Shown here piece by piece: positions 26,952 through 37,767 of a stretch of 64,000 nt of DNA (position 1 is the stretch's first letter; the number at the start of each line of letters is the position of its first letter). Source of the DNA: Cognatundibacterium griseum (GTDB taxonomy: Bacteria > Pseudomonadota > Gammaproteobacteria > Burkholderiales > Burkholderiaceae_D); assembly GCF_014284195.1 (NCBI RefSeq), contig NZ_JACOGC010000003.1:281060-345059 (forward strand). The letters run 5' to 3'. Under the pieces are notes generated by a model. It searched no databases and had not been told where the DNA came from. It saw nothing but the letters and a program-made list of their open reading frames with translations. A program made the translations under genes and the position numbers.

Positions 26952-29588
26952 TCAGGCCACGATATTGACCAGCTTGCCCGGCACCACGATGATCTTCTTC
27001 GGCGTGCCTTCGATAAAACGCTGCACGCTTTCATTGGCAAGCGCGGTGGCTTCGATCGTCGCTTTATCGGCGTCCTTGCCAACCTTAATGCTGCCGCGCA
27101 GTTTGCCGTTCACCTGCACCATCAGTTCGATTTCATCCTGCACCAGCGCGGTTTCATCCACCAGCGGCCAGGGCGCATCAATGATTTCTCCCAGCTCTGC
27201 GGCAAAGCCAAGTTCCTGCCACAGCGCATGTGTGATGTGCGGGCAAACCGGATACAGGCCGCGTAACAGAATGCTGAACGCTTCACGCAATGCCGCTGCC
27301 GATCCTTCAGCTTCCGATTTGAATGACTCGATCGTGTTGAGCAATTTCATCGCGCCGGAAACCACAGTGTTGTATTGCAGGCGCTCATAATCGGCATCAA
27401 TCTGCTTCAGGGTCAGATGCACTTCACGGCGCAAGGTCTTCACCTCACCGGCATAAGACGCCGGCGCTGCGGCTCCGGTGGCGATAGTGGCAGACAGTTT
27501 CAGGGCAGACGCCCACAAACGGCGCAGATAGCGCGAGGCGCCTTCGACACCGCTGTTGCTCCATGCGGCGCTCTGATCCGGAGGTCCGGCGAACATCGTG
27601 AACAAGCGCGCAGTATCGGCACCGAACTGGGTGATGATGTCTTTCGGCTCGACCACATTGTTTTTGGATTTCGACATTTTTTCAATGCCGCCCATCTGCA
27701 CCGGCTGACCATCAGATTTCAGGCTGGCCGATACAGGACGGCCTTTGTCGTCATGCTGGACTTCGATTTCATTCGGATAGAACCAGGTTTTCTTGCCGCT
27801 CTCGTCTTCGCGGTAGAACGATTCGTTCAGCAACATACCCTGCGTGAACAGATTTTTGAAAGGCTCGTCAATCTTGACCAGCCCCAGATCGCGCATCGCC
27901 TTGGTCCAGAAACGGGCGTACAGCAGATGCAACACCGCATGTTCAACGCCGCCGATGTACTGATCCATTCCCTTAGGACTCATCCAGTAATCATTGCGTT
28001 CATCGACCATGGTTGTCGCATCCGGGCAGGTATAGCGCATGAAATACCAGCTGGAATCGACGAAAGTATCCATGGTGTCGGTTTCACGCTGCGCAGGTTT
28101 GCCGCATTTCGGGCAAGGCACATTCAGGAAAGCCGCATGCGTTTTCAATGGATTACCGGAGCCGTCAGGGATGCATTCGGTTGGCAATACCACCGGCAAA
28201 TCTTCGTAAGGCACCGGCACGTCGCCGCAGCATTCGCAGTGAATGATAGGAATCGGCGTACCCCAATAGCGCTGACGGGAAATACCCCAGTCACGCAGAC
28301 GCCAGGTCGTTTTTTTCTCGCCGACGCCTTTGGCTGCGAGGTCGGCAGCGACCGCATCTACCGCCGCTTTGTAACTCAAACCGTCGTATTTGCCGGAATT
28401 GACGGTCACGCATTTTTGTTTATCGCCATACCATTCGGCCCAGGCATCGGTCGTGAAACTTTCACCTTCAACTGCCACCACTTGCTTGATTGCGATACCG
28501 TACTTTTTGGCAAATGCAAAATCACGCTCATCATGTGCGGGCACCCCCATCACAGCGCCGTCGCCATAAGTCATCAGCACATAATTGCCGACCCAGACTT
28601 CGACCTGCTCGCCGGTCAGCGGATGCGTCACGAATAAGCCGGTCGGCAAGCCTTCTTTTTCCTTGGTCGCCATTTCGGCTTCAGTGGTACCGCCGGCTTT
28701 ACATTCTTCGATGAACGTTGCCAGTTTTGCGTTATTTTTTGCAGCAACAGTAGCCAGCGGATGTTCCGCTGCCACGGCGCAGAACGTCACACCCATGATG
28801 GTGTCAGGACGGGTCGTGAACACATGCAGTTTGCCGTCCTGTACCAGCGCACCGGACTCACCGGCAATCTGGTGCGTGAACGCAAAGCGCACGCCTTCGC
28901 TCTTGCCTATCCAGTTGCGCTGCATGGTACGTACCTGCTCCGGCCAGCCATCCAGCGTATCAATACTGCTCAGTAATTCCTCTGCGTATTGGGTGATTCC
29001 AAAGTAATAACCAGGGATTTCACGTTTTTCCACCAGAGCGCCGGAGCGCCAGCCGCGACCATCGATCACCTGCTCATTGGCCAGCACGGTCTGGTCAACC
29101 GGATCCCAGTTCACGACCTGGGTTTTTTTGTAGGCGATGCCTTTTTCCAGCATCTTCAGGAACAGCCACTGGTTCCAGCGGTAGTAATCCGGATCGCAGG
29201 TCGCCACTTCACGCGACCAGTCAAACGCCAGCCCCAGCGGTTCCATCTGCGACTTCATGTCTTCGATATTGGCGTAAGTCCACTCTGCCGGCGATTTTTT
29301 ATACGCAATCGCGGCATTTTCGGCTGGCAGACCAAATGCATCCCAGCCCATCGGCATCAGCACGTTGTAACCCTTCATACGCAGCTGGCGTGCCAGCATG
29401 TCGTTAATCGTGTAGTTGCGCACGTGGCCCATGTGCAGCTTGCCGGAAGGGTAAGGCAGCATGGAACAGGCGTAGTACTTACCTTTAGGGAAACGCGGAT
29501 TATTTTCTACGGCTTTATAGGCGTCGATTTTTTTCCAATGGGATTGCGCCGATTGCTCGACGTCGGAGGGCGTGTATTTTTCTTGCAT
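26952..29588 (-). CDS. leuS: Leucyl-tRNA synthetase
   Basis: Class I aminoacyl-tRNA synthetase (878 residues). The HIGH-type motif is [11 protein letters not shown] near residue 45, and the KMSKS motif appears as [13 protein letters not shown]. The editing domain with [12 protein letters not shown] lies between. The C-terminal domain ends in [10 protein letters not shown]. It is the first gene of leuS-lptE-holA. Confidence 0.98.
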   Translation of the reverse strand: MQEKYTPSDVEQSAQSHWKKIDAYKAVENNPRFPKGKYYACSMLPYPSGKLHMGHVRNYTINDMLARQLRMKGYNVLMPMGWDAFGLPAENAAIAYKKSPAEWTYANIEDMKSQMEPLGLAFDWSREVATCDPDYYRWNQWLFLKMLEKGIAYKKTQVVNWDPVDQTVLANEQVIDGRGWRSGALVEKREIPGYYFGITQYAEELLSSIDTLDGWPEQVRTMQRNWIGKSEGVRFAFTHQIAGESGALVQDGKLHVFTTRPDTIMGVTFCAVAAEHPLATVAAKNNAKLATFIEECKAGGTTEAEMATKEKEGLPTGLFVTHPLTGEQVEVWVGNYVLMTYGDGAVMGVPAHDERDFAFAKKYGIAIKQVVAVEGESFTTDAWAEWYGDKQKCVTVNSGKYDGLSYKAAVDAVAADLAAKGVGEKKTTWRLRDWGISRQRYWGTPIPIIHCECCGDVPVPYEDLPVVLPTECIPDGSGNPLKTHAAFLNVPCPKCGKPAQRETDTMDTFVDSSWYFMRYTCPDATTMVDERNDYWMSPKGMDQYIGGVEHAVLHLLYARFWTKAMRDLGLVKIDEPFKNLFTQGMLLNESFYREDESGKKTWFYPNEIEVQHDDKGRPVSASLKSDGQPVQMGGIEKMSKSKNNVVEPKDIITQFGADTARLFTMFAGPPDQSAAWSNSGVEGASRYLRRLWASALKLSATIATGAAAPASYAGEVKTLRREVHLTLKQIDADYERLQYNTVVSGAMKLLNTIESFKSEAEGSAAALREAFSILLRGLYPVCPHITHALWQELGFAAELGEIIDAPWPLVDETALVQDEIELMVQVNGKLRGSIKVGKDADKATIEATALANESVQRFIEGTPKKIIVVPGKLVNIVA

Positions 29589-29677
29589 GGCGTGACCAGA
29601 AGTAGATGCGGAAATGACTCAGAACCTTTGATTATAACTGGTTCGGTGCCAAGTTTGAGTAAAGCAGGCGTTGCAGA

Positions 29678-30127
29678 TCAGGGGCTGGTTGCCTGCACGC
29701 CGGCGGGATCGGTGACAAAGGCAATTTTTCCCAGTCCCAGTTTCTGGGCTACGGCCATGACCTGGGCAATCGTTTCGTAGCGTGTCGCCTTGTCTGCACG
29801 TAACTGGATTTCCGGTGCGAGCGGCTGGCGCGCAGCAGCTGCGAGCTGGCGTTCCAGCATTACCGGGTCGGTCAGCTGCTGCTCAAAAAAAATCTTTCCC
29901 TGCGCGTCAATCGCAATATGCAGGCTGGCAGCTGGCTGCGGCGCAGGCTGCGCGCCGGTTTGCGGTAATTCCAGCCGGATGCTGGGCGCCAGCATGGGGG
30001 CTGCCAGCATGAAAATCACCAGCAAAACCAGCATGACATCGACCATCGGTGTGACGTTGATGTCTGCCATCGGGCCAGACATCCTGACGCCGCTGTCGGC
30101 CTGGGCTGAAAAGCTGCCGAAACTCAT
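29678..30127 (-). CDS. ExbD/TolR-family energy-transducing protein
   Basis: A 149-residue single-pass inner-membrane protein. The helix after MADINVTPMVDVMLVLLVIFM contains the conserved proton-path aspartate of ExbD/TolR. The periplasmic domain is predicted to follow. The ATG at 30127 overlaps the exbB stop by 4 bp. With ExbB it forms a proton-driven motor that powers either TonB or TolA. Neither tonB nor tolA nor tolB is adjacent, so the partner cannot be decided; the gene position between leuS and dapB is not the tol-pal locus. Confidence 0.88.
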   Translation of the reverse strand: MSFGSFSAQADSGVRMSGPMADINVTPMVDVMLVLLVIFMLAAPMLAPSIRLELPQTGAQPAPQPAASLHIAIDAQGKIFFEQQLTDPVMLERQLAAAARQPLAPEIQLRADKATRYETIAQVMAVAQKLGLGKIAFVTDPAGVQATSP

Positions 30128-30798
30128 GCGATGTCCCGGGATGCAGGGGGAGGACAAAAATGCAGCAGCAAGTCGTGCGCAAAACCATCCAGTTCCGCCA
30201 GTGTGACTCTGTGTACGCGCTGCAAGGCGTTGTAAGCCAGAACGGAGGGAATGGCAACGATCAGTCCGAAGGCTGTCATGATCAGCGCCTCGCCAACCGG
30301 TCCTGCCAGCTGATCAATCTGCACCATTCCTGCCGCGGAAATCGAGGTCAGTGCATGATAGATGCCCCAGACGGTTCCCAGCAAACCCACGAAGGGAGCC
30401 GTTGCGCCGATGGATGCCAGCACAGTCAGCCCGTTTTCCAGTTTGCGCGTGAGTTTTTGCAATCTTTGCCGCAGATGACGGGTCAGCACTTCGCGCAAGT
30501 CACTTGCTGCGCTGAGTGTGGCGGCACGCTCGCTGCGCGCTGCCTCTGCAGCGCTGTCTGCCAGCGACAGGAAAATCTGCTCTTTGTCATGCAGGCGCAG
30601 CAAGGACAGCGCATCGTCCAGTGTCGGTGCCAGCCAGAATTGCTGCAGGAAAGGTGCGGCTCGCCGGACGCGCCAGAACGACCAGGTTTTGGCAAAGATC
30701 AGCGTCCAGCTCAGCAGAGACAGGCCGAACAATAGATACGCGATCGCATGACCGAACTGATCGGCCTGTTCCCAGTATTGTGCGATAGCAGAATGCAT
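30124..30798 (-). CDS. ExbB/TolQ/MotA-family proton channel protein
   Basis: A 224-residue protein with three membrane helices. One lies near residues 15-38, and two are in the C-terminal half around ASIGATAPFVGLLGTVWGIYHAL and EALIMTAFGLIVAIPSVLAYNAL. Both are conserved MotA/TolQ/ExbB segments, the first carrying the G-T-V-W-G motif. The cytoplasmic loop between helix 1 and 2 is charged, as expected. It overlaps exbD and lies 44 bp after dapB. Confidence 0.9.
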   Translation of the reverse strand: MHSAIAQYWEQADQFGHAIAYLLFGLSLLSWTLIFAKTWSFWRVRRAAPFLQQFWLAPTLDDALSLLRLHDKEQIFLSLADSAAEAARSERAATLSAASDLREVLTRHLRQRLQKLTRKLENGLTVLASIGATAPFVGLLGTVWGIYHALTSISAAGMVQIDQLAGPVGEALIMTAFGLIVAIPSVLAYNALQRVHRVTLAELDGFAHDLLLHFCPPPASRDIA

Positions 30799-30842
30799 CG
30801 TCTGTGGTCGGTATGGAGTCCGTATTGGTTCAGTCAGCCGGA

Positions 30843-31649
30843 TTAATTCAGTCCCAGCACATCGTACATGTCAAACAGCCCGCTGGCCTTGTTGCTCAGA
30901 AAACGTGCCGCACGCAGACTGCCATGGGCATAAGTGACCCGGCTGGAGGATTTATGGGAAATCTCGACCCGTTCGCCGATGCCGGCAAACAATACCGTGT
31001 GATCGCCGACAATGTCGCCACCGCGGATGGTGGCAAACCCGATCGAAGACGGATCGCGCTCGCCAGTCACCCCCTCGCGCGCAAACACGCCGACTTCGTT
31101 CAGATCACGACCCAGCGCGCTGGCGATGACTTCGCCCATTTTGAGCGCAGTACCGGAAGGCGCGTCCACTTTATGACGGTGATGCGCTTCGATAATCTCA
31201 ATATCGTAGCCGCTGGCAAAGCTTTTGGCTGCCATCTCCAGCAGTTTCAGCGTGACATTAACGCCGACACTCATGTTCGGGGCAAACACAATCGCCGTCT
31301 TTTTACCTGCTTCTGCAATCGCTGCTTTACCGGCCTCATCGAATCCGGTGGTGCCGATAATCATCTTGACGCCATGCGCAGCGCAATATGCCAGATGTTT
31401 CAGCGTTCCTTCCGGGCGGGTGAAATCAATCAGAAATTCAGCGTCTGCCAGCGCCACATCCAAATCCGATGTAATCAGTACACCGCATGGCTTGCCCAGC
31501 GCAGCCGCAGCATCCGAGCCGATCGCCGGCGAGCCGGCCACATCCAGCGCACCTGCCAGCACCATATCATCTGCGCTGGCAATCGCTTCAATCAACATCT
31601 TACCCATACGGCCGGATGCACCGGCAACGGCTACTTTCAATACTGTCAT
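30843..31649 (-). CDS. dapB: 4-hydroxy-tetrahydrodipicolinate reductase
   Basis: NAD(P)H-dependent reductase of lysine and meso-diaminopimelate synthesis (268 residues). The nucleotide motif [14 protein letters not shown] starts the protein. The active-site [16 protein letters not shown], with its histidine pair and lysine, is intact, as is the GTTGFDE segment. It lies 11 bp after bamE on the same strand. Confidence 0.96.
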   Translation of the reverse strand: MTVLKVAVAGASGRMGKMLIEAIASADDMVLAGALDVAGSPAIGSDAAAALGKPCGVLITSDLDVALADAEFLIDFTRPEGTLKHLAYCAAHGVKMIIGTTGFDEAGKAAIAEAGKKTAIVFAPNMSVGVNVTLKLLEMAAKSFASGYDIEIIEAHHRHKVDAPSGTALKMGEVIASALGRDLNEVGVFAREGVTGERDPSSIGFATIRGGDIVGDHTVLFAGIGERVEISHKSSSRVTYAHGSLRAARFLSNKASGLFDMYDVLGLN

Positions 31650-31660
31650 ACAAGCTTTCT

Positions 31661-32218
31661 TTACTTTTTATCTTTTTTCTTGGTGGCGCCATCGAAATCG
31701 GCCAGCGATTCCACTTTGCTGCCCACCAGTGCCGACTCGGTAATCCGCGCCAGATATTCCTGTTCCGTCGGCAGGTTGCCGCCTTCGAATTTGGCAACCG
31801 TGTTATTTTTGAAGAAAATAGTAACGCGGCTGACAATCTGTTCGCCACTCGGCTTGGTCAGGCGGAAAGGGTAATCCCAGCGGTCTTCGTGGAACATATC
31901 GGTCAGTAACGCCGTGCCGAGTACGAAACGCACCTGCTCACGGGTCATGCCTTCCTTGATCTGGGACATCATTTCCTGCGACACGAAATTGCCCTGCTGC
32001 ACGGTGACGCGATACGGTGAGATATAGCCCAGGAATTTTTTCACCCCGGTCGGGGTATACACCTGTGTTCCCGCAGCAGCGGTACTGGTCTGCGCTTTAG
32101 CTGCCTGATCCGCCGATAACGGCGTCTGGGATGCGCAGGCAGTCAGACTTGCCAGGACAGCGATGAGCGCCAGATGACCTGTCTTACCCTGAAGGAATTC
32201 GGAAAACAACAATCGCAT
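31661..32218 (-). CDS. bamE: Outer membrane assembly lipoprotein BamE
   Basis: Lipoprotein of the BAM complex that inserts outer-membrane proteins (185 residues). The signal peptide ends in the lipobox LTAC, and the SmpA/OmlA domain has [42 protein letters not shown]. The ATG at 32218 is preceded by GAGG; the longer frame overlaps fur and was rejected. An extra C-terminal tail rich in lysine ([12 protein letters not shown]) is present. It is divergent from fur across 75 bp, an arrangement conserved in Proteobacteria. Confidence 0.93.
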   Translation of the reverse strand: MRLLFSEFLQGKTGHLALIAVLASLTACASQTPLSADQAAKAQTSTAAAGTQVYTPTGVKKFLGYISPYRVTVQQGNFVSQEMMSQIKEGMTREQVRFVLGTALLTDMFHEDRWDYPFRLTKPSGEQIVSRVTIFFKNNTVAKFEGGNLPTEQEYLARITESALVGSKVESLADFDGATKKKDKK

Positions 32219-32293
32219 AGGAACCTCAGTAATTGAGCAACATGCCCTAAAACCCGATATCATAAAGCAGATAGCATTCTTTTGACTGAAAAC
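32219..32293. promoter_or_regulatory. Shared bamE-fur promoter region
   Basis: Only 75 bp separate the divergent starts, so both promoters and any Fur box must fit here. For fur, TTGAGC (32233-32238) and TATCAT (32258-32263) are spaced 19 bp, a poor fit. No clear 19-bp Fur box was recognised. Confidence 0.45.
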
Positions 32294-32725
32294 ATGACAA
32301 ACAGCACTCCAAACCTGAAAGCCAGCGGTCTCAAAGCGACCTTGCCACGTCTGAAAATTCTGGAAATTTTCCAGAACAGCAAGGTGCGGCACCTGACTGC
32401 GGAAGATGTCTACAAGATTTTACTGAATGACAATATGGATGTCGGACTGGCAACAGTATATCGGGTGCTGACCCAGTTTGAACAGGCCGGTTTACTGCAC
32501 CGCAATCACTTTGAGACTGGTAAAGCCATTTTCGAACTCAACGAAGGCTCACACCACGACCATCTGGTCTGTCTGGATTGCGGACGTGTGGAAGAATTTT
32601 TTGATGCCGGTATTGAGCAGCGCCAGACCGCCATTGCCGCCGAACGCGGTTTTAAGATCGCAGACCATGCACTGGCGATCTACGGTAATTGCACGAAAGA
32701 AAACTGCGAACACAAAAACAGGTGA
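32294..32725 (+). CDS. fur: Ferric uptake regulator Fur
   Basis: Iron-responsive repressor (143 residues). The winged-helix domain includes [16 protein letters not shown] and the recognition region [18 protein letters not shown]. Metal-site histidines and cysteines are seen in [17 protein letters not shown] and in the C-terminal [12 protein letters not shown] at 32294 is preferred over an in-frame TTG at 32282, because homologues start MTN just before the conserved helix. It regulates iron genes elsewhere; ExbBD nearby could be a target, which is inference. Confidence 0.96.
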   Translation: MTNSTPNLKASGLKATLPRLKILEIFQNSKVRHLTAEDVYKILLNDNMDVGLATVYRVLTQFEQAGLLHRNHFETGKAIFELNEGSHHDHLVCLDCGRVEEFFDAGIEQRQTAIAAERGFKIADHALAIYGNCTKENCEHKNR

Positions 32726-32837
32726 TCGTCACCGGACAAAGGGATTGATTCATCATTCATCCACCAACAACGGAAACCTCTGCAACCTGTCCGTCCTATC
32801 ATGACTGTCAGACGGTTTCCGGCGGCGATCCGGCAAA

Positions 32838-33236
32838 TCATCGCCCAGCGCTATTTTTATTCAGCTTGGCTGCCACCGAATTAACAGTATCAATAATTTT
32901 CTGCGCATTGAAGGGTTTCAGGATGAAGCCGTGTATGCCTGTTCTGACCGCCGCACTCACGGTTTCCTGATCCTTGCTGGCAGTAATCAGCAGCACCAGC
33001 GAATCCGGCAGCATATCCTTGAGCTTGGGCAGGATATCCAATCCGCTGACTTTCGGCATCACCACATCAAGCAGGATAATGTCCGGTCTGAGCTTCAGCG
33101 CCATGTCCAGTCCGGTTCCGCCATCGGTCGCTTCGCCAACAACATGATAGCCCTCGCCACGCAATATCACACGCAAGATCTCCCGCGTGATTTCATTGTC
33201 GTCAATGAGCAAAATCGCGATATTTTTTTTATGCAT
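32838..33236 (-). CDS. Single-domain response regulator (CheY-like)
   Basis: A 132-residue receiver-only protein. Acidic pocket Asp12-Asp13, phosphoacceptor Asp57 in LLDVVMP, the threonine in LLITASKD and the lysine in ILKPFN are all present. There is no output domain, so it must act through protein contacts. It lies 12 bp after hrcA on the same strand, with no histidine kinase nearby. The kinase that phosphorylates it is unknown; ChpA in this window is a possible but unproven source. Confidence 0.9.
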   Translation of the reverse strand: MHKKNIAILLIDDNEITREILRVILRGEGYHVVGEATDGGTGLDMALKLRPDIILLDVVMPKVSGLDILPKLKDMLPDSLVLLITASKDQETVSAAVRTGIHGFILKPFNAQKIIDTVNSVAAKLNKNSAGR

Positions 33237-33248
33237 GTCCCCGTCCTT

Positions 33249-34268
33249 TCAGTGACTCAGGGCACTGGACAGCAATTTTGCAGTGATATCCACAATCGGA
33301 ATGACTCTCTCGTACGCCATCCTGGTGGGGCCGATCACGCCCAGCGTGCCGACAATCTTGCCATTGACGCCATAGGGTGCCGTCACAATGCTCATTTCTT
33401 CCATCGGTACCAGTTGTGACTCGCCGCCGATAAAAATCTGTACACCGCCTGCCTTGCTGGAAACATCCAGTAATTGCATCAGCCCGCTTTTCTGTTCAAA
33501 CATATCAAACAATTTACGCAGCGATGCCATATTCGATGACCAGTCCTGCACATGCAACAGATTGCGTTCGCCGGAAATCACCACTTCGTCGGCCTGATCT
33601 GCCAGCGCGTCGCTGCCAGCCGCAACGGCAGCCTGCATCAGCCTGCTCATGTCGCTCTGGAGCTGCTGCAATTCATGATTGAGCCGCAAACGCGCCTCTT
33701 CAAAACCGTGACCGCTGAAATGCTGATTCAGATAGTTGGCAGCCTGGGTCAGTTGTGCCGGGGCGTAATCCACGTCGGTCAGCAGCAGGCGGTTATGCAC
33801 TTCGCCGCTGGGTTCCACGACGACCAGCAGGATCCGCTTTTCCGACAGGCGCAAAAACTCCACCTGCTGGAATACCGATTCGGTGCGCGGCGTCATCACC
33901 ACACCGGCAAACTGGGACAGGGAAGACAGGGTCTGCGCCGCGTTGGCAATAATTTTCTGCGGCGGCTGCGACAGGATACCGGGCTGCATGCGCGATTCCA
34001 GCGCCGTTTCGTCGATTTCCTGCACCGTCAGCAATTCATCCACAAACATGCGGTAACCGCGCGGTGTCGGGACCCGTCCGGCAGAGGTGTGCGGGCTGGC
34101 GACAAAGCCCATGTCTTCCAGGTCTGCCATGACATTTCTGATGGTCGCCGGCGATAACTCCAGTCCGGAAATTCTGGACAAAGCACGGGAACCGACTGGC
34201 TGACCATCCGCAATGTAATGTTCAACGAGGGCTTTTAATAAGGTCTGGGCACGATGGTCGAGTTGCAT
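33249..34268 (-). CDS. hrcA: Heat-inducible transcription repressor HrcA
   Basis: Repressor of class I heat-shock genes (339 residues) that binds CIRCE elements. The N-terminal winged helix includes [42 protein letters not shown], very close to the family consensus. The central and C-terminal dimerisation domains end in the [15 protein letters not shown] motif. No CIRCE is visible in its own upstream region. The hrcA-nadK-recN neighbourhood is common in Burkholderiales; here nadK and recN face away on the plus strand. Confidence 0.95.
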   Translation of the reverse strand: MQLDHRAQTLLKALVEHYIADGQPVGSRALSRISGLELSPATIRNVMADLEDMGFVASPHTSAGRVPTPRGYRMFVDELLTVQEIDETALESRMQPGILSQPPQKIIANAAQTLSSLSQFAGVVMTPRTESVFQQVEFLRLSEKRILLVVVEPSGEVHNRLLLTDVDYAPAQLTQAANYLNQHFSGHGFEEARLRLNHELQQLQSDMSRLMQAAVAAGSDALADQADEVVISGERNLLHVQDWSSNMASLRKLFDMFEQKSGLMQLLDVSSKAGGVQIFIGGESQLVPMEEMSIVTAPYGVNGKIVGTLGVIGPTRMAYERVIPIVDITAKLLSSALSH

Positions 34269-34312
34269 GTCTTCATTCTAGGCGAGTCACAAGGCGATGA
34301 ACACAGGAAACT

Positions 34313-34999
34313 TCACAGCCATTGTGTTAAATCGTGTAAATCTTTAAATTCGGCATCCGGCCGGATGTGCTGATGACGCGGATCAGCAGACGGCATACCG
34401 CTGCGATTCATCCAGCCTGCGCGCAATCCGGCCTGTTGCGCGCCCTGCACGTCCAGCAGCAGATCATCTCCCACGTACAGGACTGCCTGCGGCGCCAATC
34501 CCAGCGCGTCACATGCCGCAAGAAAAATCCGCGGATCGGGTTTGGCGCAACCGAACTGATGCGCGGCGACAGATACTTCAAAATGCGGCGCCAGGCCGAT
34601 GGCCTGCAGATCGGCAAAGCCATTCGATACCGTGCCCAGCCGCACCCGCTGCGTCAGTGCTTGCAATGCGGGCAATACATCCTCATACAGGCTGACCTGA
34701 TTGCGGGCTGCCGCAAACACTGCCATCGCCTGATCGGCTTTTGCCGGGTCCTCGTCATGTTCAGCCAGAATCTGGCGCAACAATGTATGACGCAAGGCCC
34801 ATAAATCATAGGAAAACCGGGGATCGCTCGCCACCAGCGCCTGCCGCCGTTCGCGCAGGCTGTCTATGGTATGCAGGGCAGTGACAGCCGGTGCGTGTTC
34901 CTGCATCCAGGCATGCAGGCGGCTTTCTGCATGGCGGATGACCGGTGCGACCGGCCACAGCGTATCGTCCAGATCCAGCAAGACTGCTTTAATTGTCAT
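34313..34999 (-). CDS. HAD-superfamily hydrolase
   Basis: A 228-residue haloacid dehalogenase-like phosphatase. Motif I DLDDTLW has the nucleophile aspartate. Motif II is VSNGF, motif III the lysine in FGCAKPDP, and motif IV VGDDLLLDVQGA. A helical cap follows motif I. The ATG at 34999 is chosen, but an ATG three codons upstream is also possible. Substrate unknown; members include phosphoglycolate, pyrimidine-5'-nucleotide and other small phosphatases. It is divergent from nadK. Confidence 0.85.
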   Translation of the reverse strand: MTIKAVLLDLDDTLWPVAPVIRHAESRLHAWMQEHAPAVTALHTIDSLRERRQALVASDPRFSYDLWALRHTLLRQILAEHDEDPAKADQAMAVFAAARNQVSLYEDVLPALQALTQRVRLGTVSNGFADLQAIGLAPHFEVSVAAHQFGCAKPDPRIFLAACDALGLAPQAVLYVGDDLLLDVQGAQQAGLRAGWMNRSGMPSADPRHQHIRPDAEFKDLHDLTQWL

Positions 35000-35073
35000 A
35001 AATAGCATTCAATCCGTTCATTTCTTCCTTAATTATGGTCTAATCTGAGGCGTTACGTCACTACTCTTTCTTT

Positions 35074-35967
35074 ATGACTGTCCAGGCCAAAACAATCGCC
35101 CTTGTCGGAAAATACAATGCGGCAGGTATTGCCGGTTCTATCAGTGCGCTGGCCAGTTTTCTCGATCAGTCCGGTCATACCGTCGTGCTGGAAGCGGAGA
35201 CCGCCAGTTATATCGAACTTGATGCGTTTGCCGTCATGTCGGTGCCCGATATCGGCAAGCAGGCAGATGCGGCGATTGTGGTCGGTGGCGACGGCACCAT
35301 GCTGGGGATTGCGCGCCAGCTGGCACCGTACAATGTGCCGCTGATCGGCATCAACCAGGGCCGGCTGGGTTTTATCACCGATATTCCGCTCGATCGCATG
35401 ATGCCGGTCGTTGCCGAAATGCTGGAAGGAAAATACACCTCCGAACGGCGCAGCCTGCTGCAGGCAATTGTGGTGCGGGGCGGTGATCAGATTTTCAGCG
35501 GCGTGGCCTTTAACGATATCGTGGTGTCGCGCGGCACAGGTTCCGGCATGGTGGAGCTGCGGGTCGAAGTCGATCATCACTTCATGTACAACCAGCGTTC
35601 TGACGGTCTGATTGTCTCGACCCCGACCGGTTCGACCGCCTATGCATTGTCTGCCGGCGGGCCATTGCTGCACCCCAGCCTGAGCGGTATCGCCATGGTG
35701 CCGATTGCGCCGCACGCCTTGTCCAACCGTCCGATTGTGCTGCCGGACAGCAGTGAAATTGTGATTGAGATCGTGGCAGGCAAAGATATCAGCGTGAATT
35801 TCGACATGCAGACTTTTGCCAGCCTGCTGCATCAGGACCGGATCATCGTCAAGCGCTCTGCGCACACTGTCACCTTTCTGCATCCCAAAGACTGGAATTA
35901 TTACGACACCCTGCGCGAAAAACTGCACTGGAATGAATATCCCTCGGTGGAAGGTGCACTGAGCTGA
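35074..35967 (+). CDS. nadK: NAD kinase
   Basis: Cytosolic enzyme that phosphorylates NAD to NADP (297 residues). The GGDGTML motif with its catalytic aspartate, the FNDIVVSRG segment and the [22 protein letters not shown] block are typical of NadK. The length is standard. It leads the plus-strand nadK-recN-hemH-apaH series, and is divergent from the HAD gene. Confidence 0.97.
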   Translation: MTVQAKTIALVGKYNAAGIAGSISALASFLDQSGHTVVLEAETASYIELDAFAVMSVPDIGKQADAAIVVGGDGTMLGIARQLAPYNVPLIGINQGRLGFITDIPLDRMMPVVAEMLEGKYTSERRSLLQAIVVRGGDQIFSGVAFNDIVVSRGTGSGMVELRVEVDHHFMYNQRSDGLIVSTPTGSTAYALSAGGPLLHPSLSGIAMVPIAPHALSNRPIVLPDSSEIVIEIVAGKDISVNFDMQTFASLLHQDRIIVKRSAHTVTFLHPKDWNYYDTLREKLHWNEYPSVEGALS

Positions 35968-36043
35968 TTCCGGTTGCTACAATAGCAGCTGCTTTTTCCT
36001 TCCGTTTTTTGTATTGTGTTTTTTCTGTTGGCACCCCACTACT

Positions 36044-37690
36044 ATGCTGCGCACGCTTGCTATTCGTGATTTTGTGATTGTTGAAGTGGTCGAGCTGGAG
36101 TTTTCCTCCGGCTTTAGCGCACTGACCGGCGAAACCGGTGCCGGTAAATCCATCCTGATTGATGCGCTGAGCCTCGCACTGGGCGGACGCGGCGACGCCA
36201 GCATGGTGCGCGAATCGGCAGGCAAGGCCGATATCAGCGCTGAATTTTCCACCGGATCGCACATCAACGACTGGCTGGAACAGCATGATTTCAGCACACC
36301 GGAGCAACAACTGATCCTGCGCCGCACGATCGATAACGCCGGACGTTCCAAGGCCTGGATCAACGGCATCACCGCCACCGCCACCCAATTGCGGGAACTG
36401 GGCGATCTGCTGGTCGATATCCACGGTCAGCATGCCCATCAGTCACTGCTGCGCAACGAAGCACAGCGTGCATTGCTCGATATGCAAGGCAACCTGCAAA
36501 CCCAGGTGCAGGAAACGGCAAGCCGCTATCAGGTCTGGCGCAAATTACGCCAGCAGCGGGAAGAATTTGAAATCAATGCCAAAAACGTGCTGCAGGAAAG
36601 AGAACGGCTTGAATGGCAGGTCGGCGAACTCGACAAGCTGCAGATTCGTGAAGGCGAATGGGAACAGATCAGCCAGGAACACAGCAGGCTGGCGCATGCC
36701 GCCAGCCTGCTCGATGGCGCCCAGGAAGCCGCTTCCCTGATTGCGGATGCCGAACATCCGGTGCTGTCCCAATTATCAGCGATGCAGCAAAAACTCAGCA
36801 AGCTGCAGGATTATGACGCGGCGCTGCGCCCGGTCACCGAATCACTCGAATCTGCCTGCATTCATCTGCAGGAAACCATGTATGCACTGCATGATTACCT
36901 CGGCCGCACCGAACTGGATCCGGCGCGCCTGCGCGAGGTTGAGACAAGGGTGGAAGCCATCCACAGCACGGCGCGCCGCTTTCATGTGGCGCCGGAGCAG
37001 CTGCACCGGGAGCATGCGGCACTGACGGAACAGCTGCAACAGCTGGCCGATGCCAGCGACCTGGACAGTCTCCGGATTCAGGAAGACAAGGCCCTGCAAA
37101 GCTATCTGCAGACCGCGCAAAAACTCAGCAAGGCCAGACAGAAAATCGCAAAAGAAATGAGCGCCGCCGTCACGGCAGCAATGCAGGATCTGAGCATGAG
37201 CGGCGGCAGTTTCAGCGTGGCGCTGCATCCTGCCGAACCAGCCGCGCACGGTCTGGAACAAGTGGAATTCCTCGTGGCAGGACACACCGGCGTGCAGGCA
37301 CGGCCATTGGCACGGGTGGCGTCCGGCGGCGAGCTGGCGCGGATTTCGCTGGCGATTTCCGTCATCACCTCCTGTGCCACAGCTACCCCGACCCTGATTT
37401 TTGATGAAGTCGACAGCGGTATCGGCGGCGGCGTTGCCGAAGTCGTCGGTCGTCTGCTGAAACGTCTGGGACAAGACCGCCAGGTGTTGTGCGTCACCCA
37501 TCTGCCGCAGGTCGCCAGCCAGGCCAACCATCATTTCCAGGTCAGCAAAGACCAGCAGCGCGGCAAGACCATTTCCCGGATTCAGCTGCTCGACAATCCG
37601 CAGCGGGTTGAGGAAATTGCCCGTATGCTGGGAGGTATCGAAATCACGGCAACCACCCGCCAGCATGCCAGGGAATTACTGGCCTCCTGA
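36044..37690 (+). CDS. recN: DNA repair protein RecN
   Basis: SMC-like ATPase for double-strand-break repair (548 residues). Walker A is GETGAGKSILIDAL near residue 35. The ABC signature VASGGELARISLAI and Walker B LIFDEVDSGIGG are in the C-terminal half, with coiled coils of about 150 residues on either side of the centre. The frame extends 10 codons upstream to a TTG, but ATG at 36044 gives the usual MLRTLAIRDFVIV start. It follows nadK by 76 bp. Confidence 0.96.
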   Translation: MLRTLAIRDFVIVEVVELEFSSGFSALTGETGAGKSILIDALSLALGGRGDASMVRESAGKADISAEFSTGSHINDWLEQHDFSTPEQQLILRRTIDNAGRSKAWINGITATATQLRELGDLLVDIHGQHAHQSLLRNEAQRALLDMQGNLQTQVQETASRYQVWRKLRQQREEFEINAKNVLQERERLEWQVGELDKLQIREGEWEQISQEHSRLAHAASLLDGAQEAASLIADAEHPVLSQLSAMQQKLSKLQDYDAALRPVTESLESACIHLQETMYALHDYLGRTELDPARLREVETRVEAIHSTARRFHVAPEQLHREHAALTEQLQQLADASDLDSLRIQEDKALQSYLQTAQKLSKARQKIAKEMSAAVTAAMQDLSMSGGSFSVALHPAEPAAHGLEQVEFLVAGHTGVQARPLARVASGGELARISLAISVITSCATATPTLIFDEVDSGIGGGVAEVVGRLLKRLGQDRQVLCVTHLPQVASQANHHFQVSKDQQRGKTISRIQLLDNPQRVEEIARMLGGIEITATTRQHARELLAS

Positions 37691-37767
37691 TACCGCGGCT
37701 GGCAGCATGGATTTACCGACACATTGATCCGCCCCATTTATCCGAACCATTACAACAGAACTGACAC

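Noticed and set aside
27375..28637. 420-codon plus-strand open frame opposite leuS
   Set aside because: Shadow of the leuS reading frame; arginine/histidine-rich composition and no recognisable domain.
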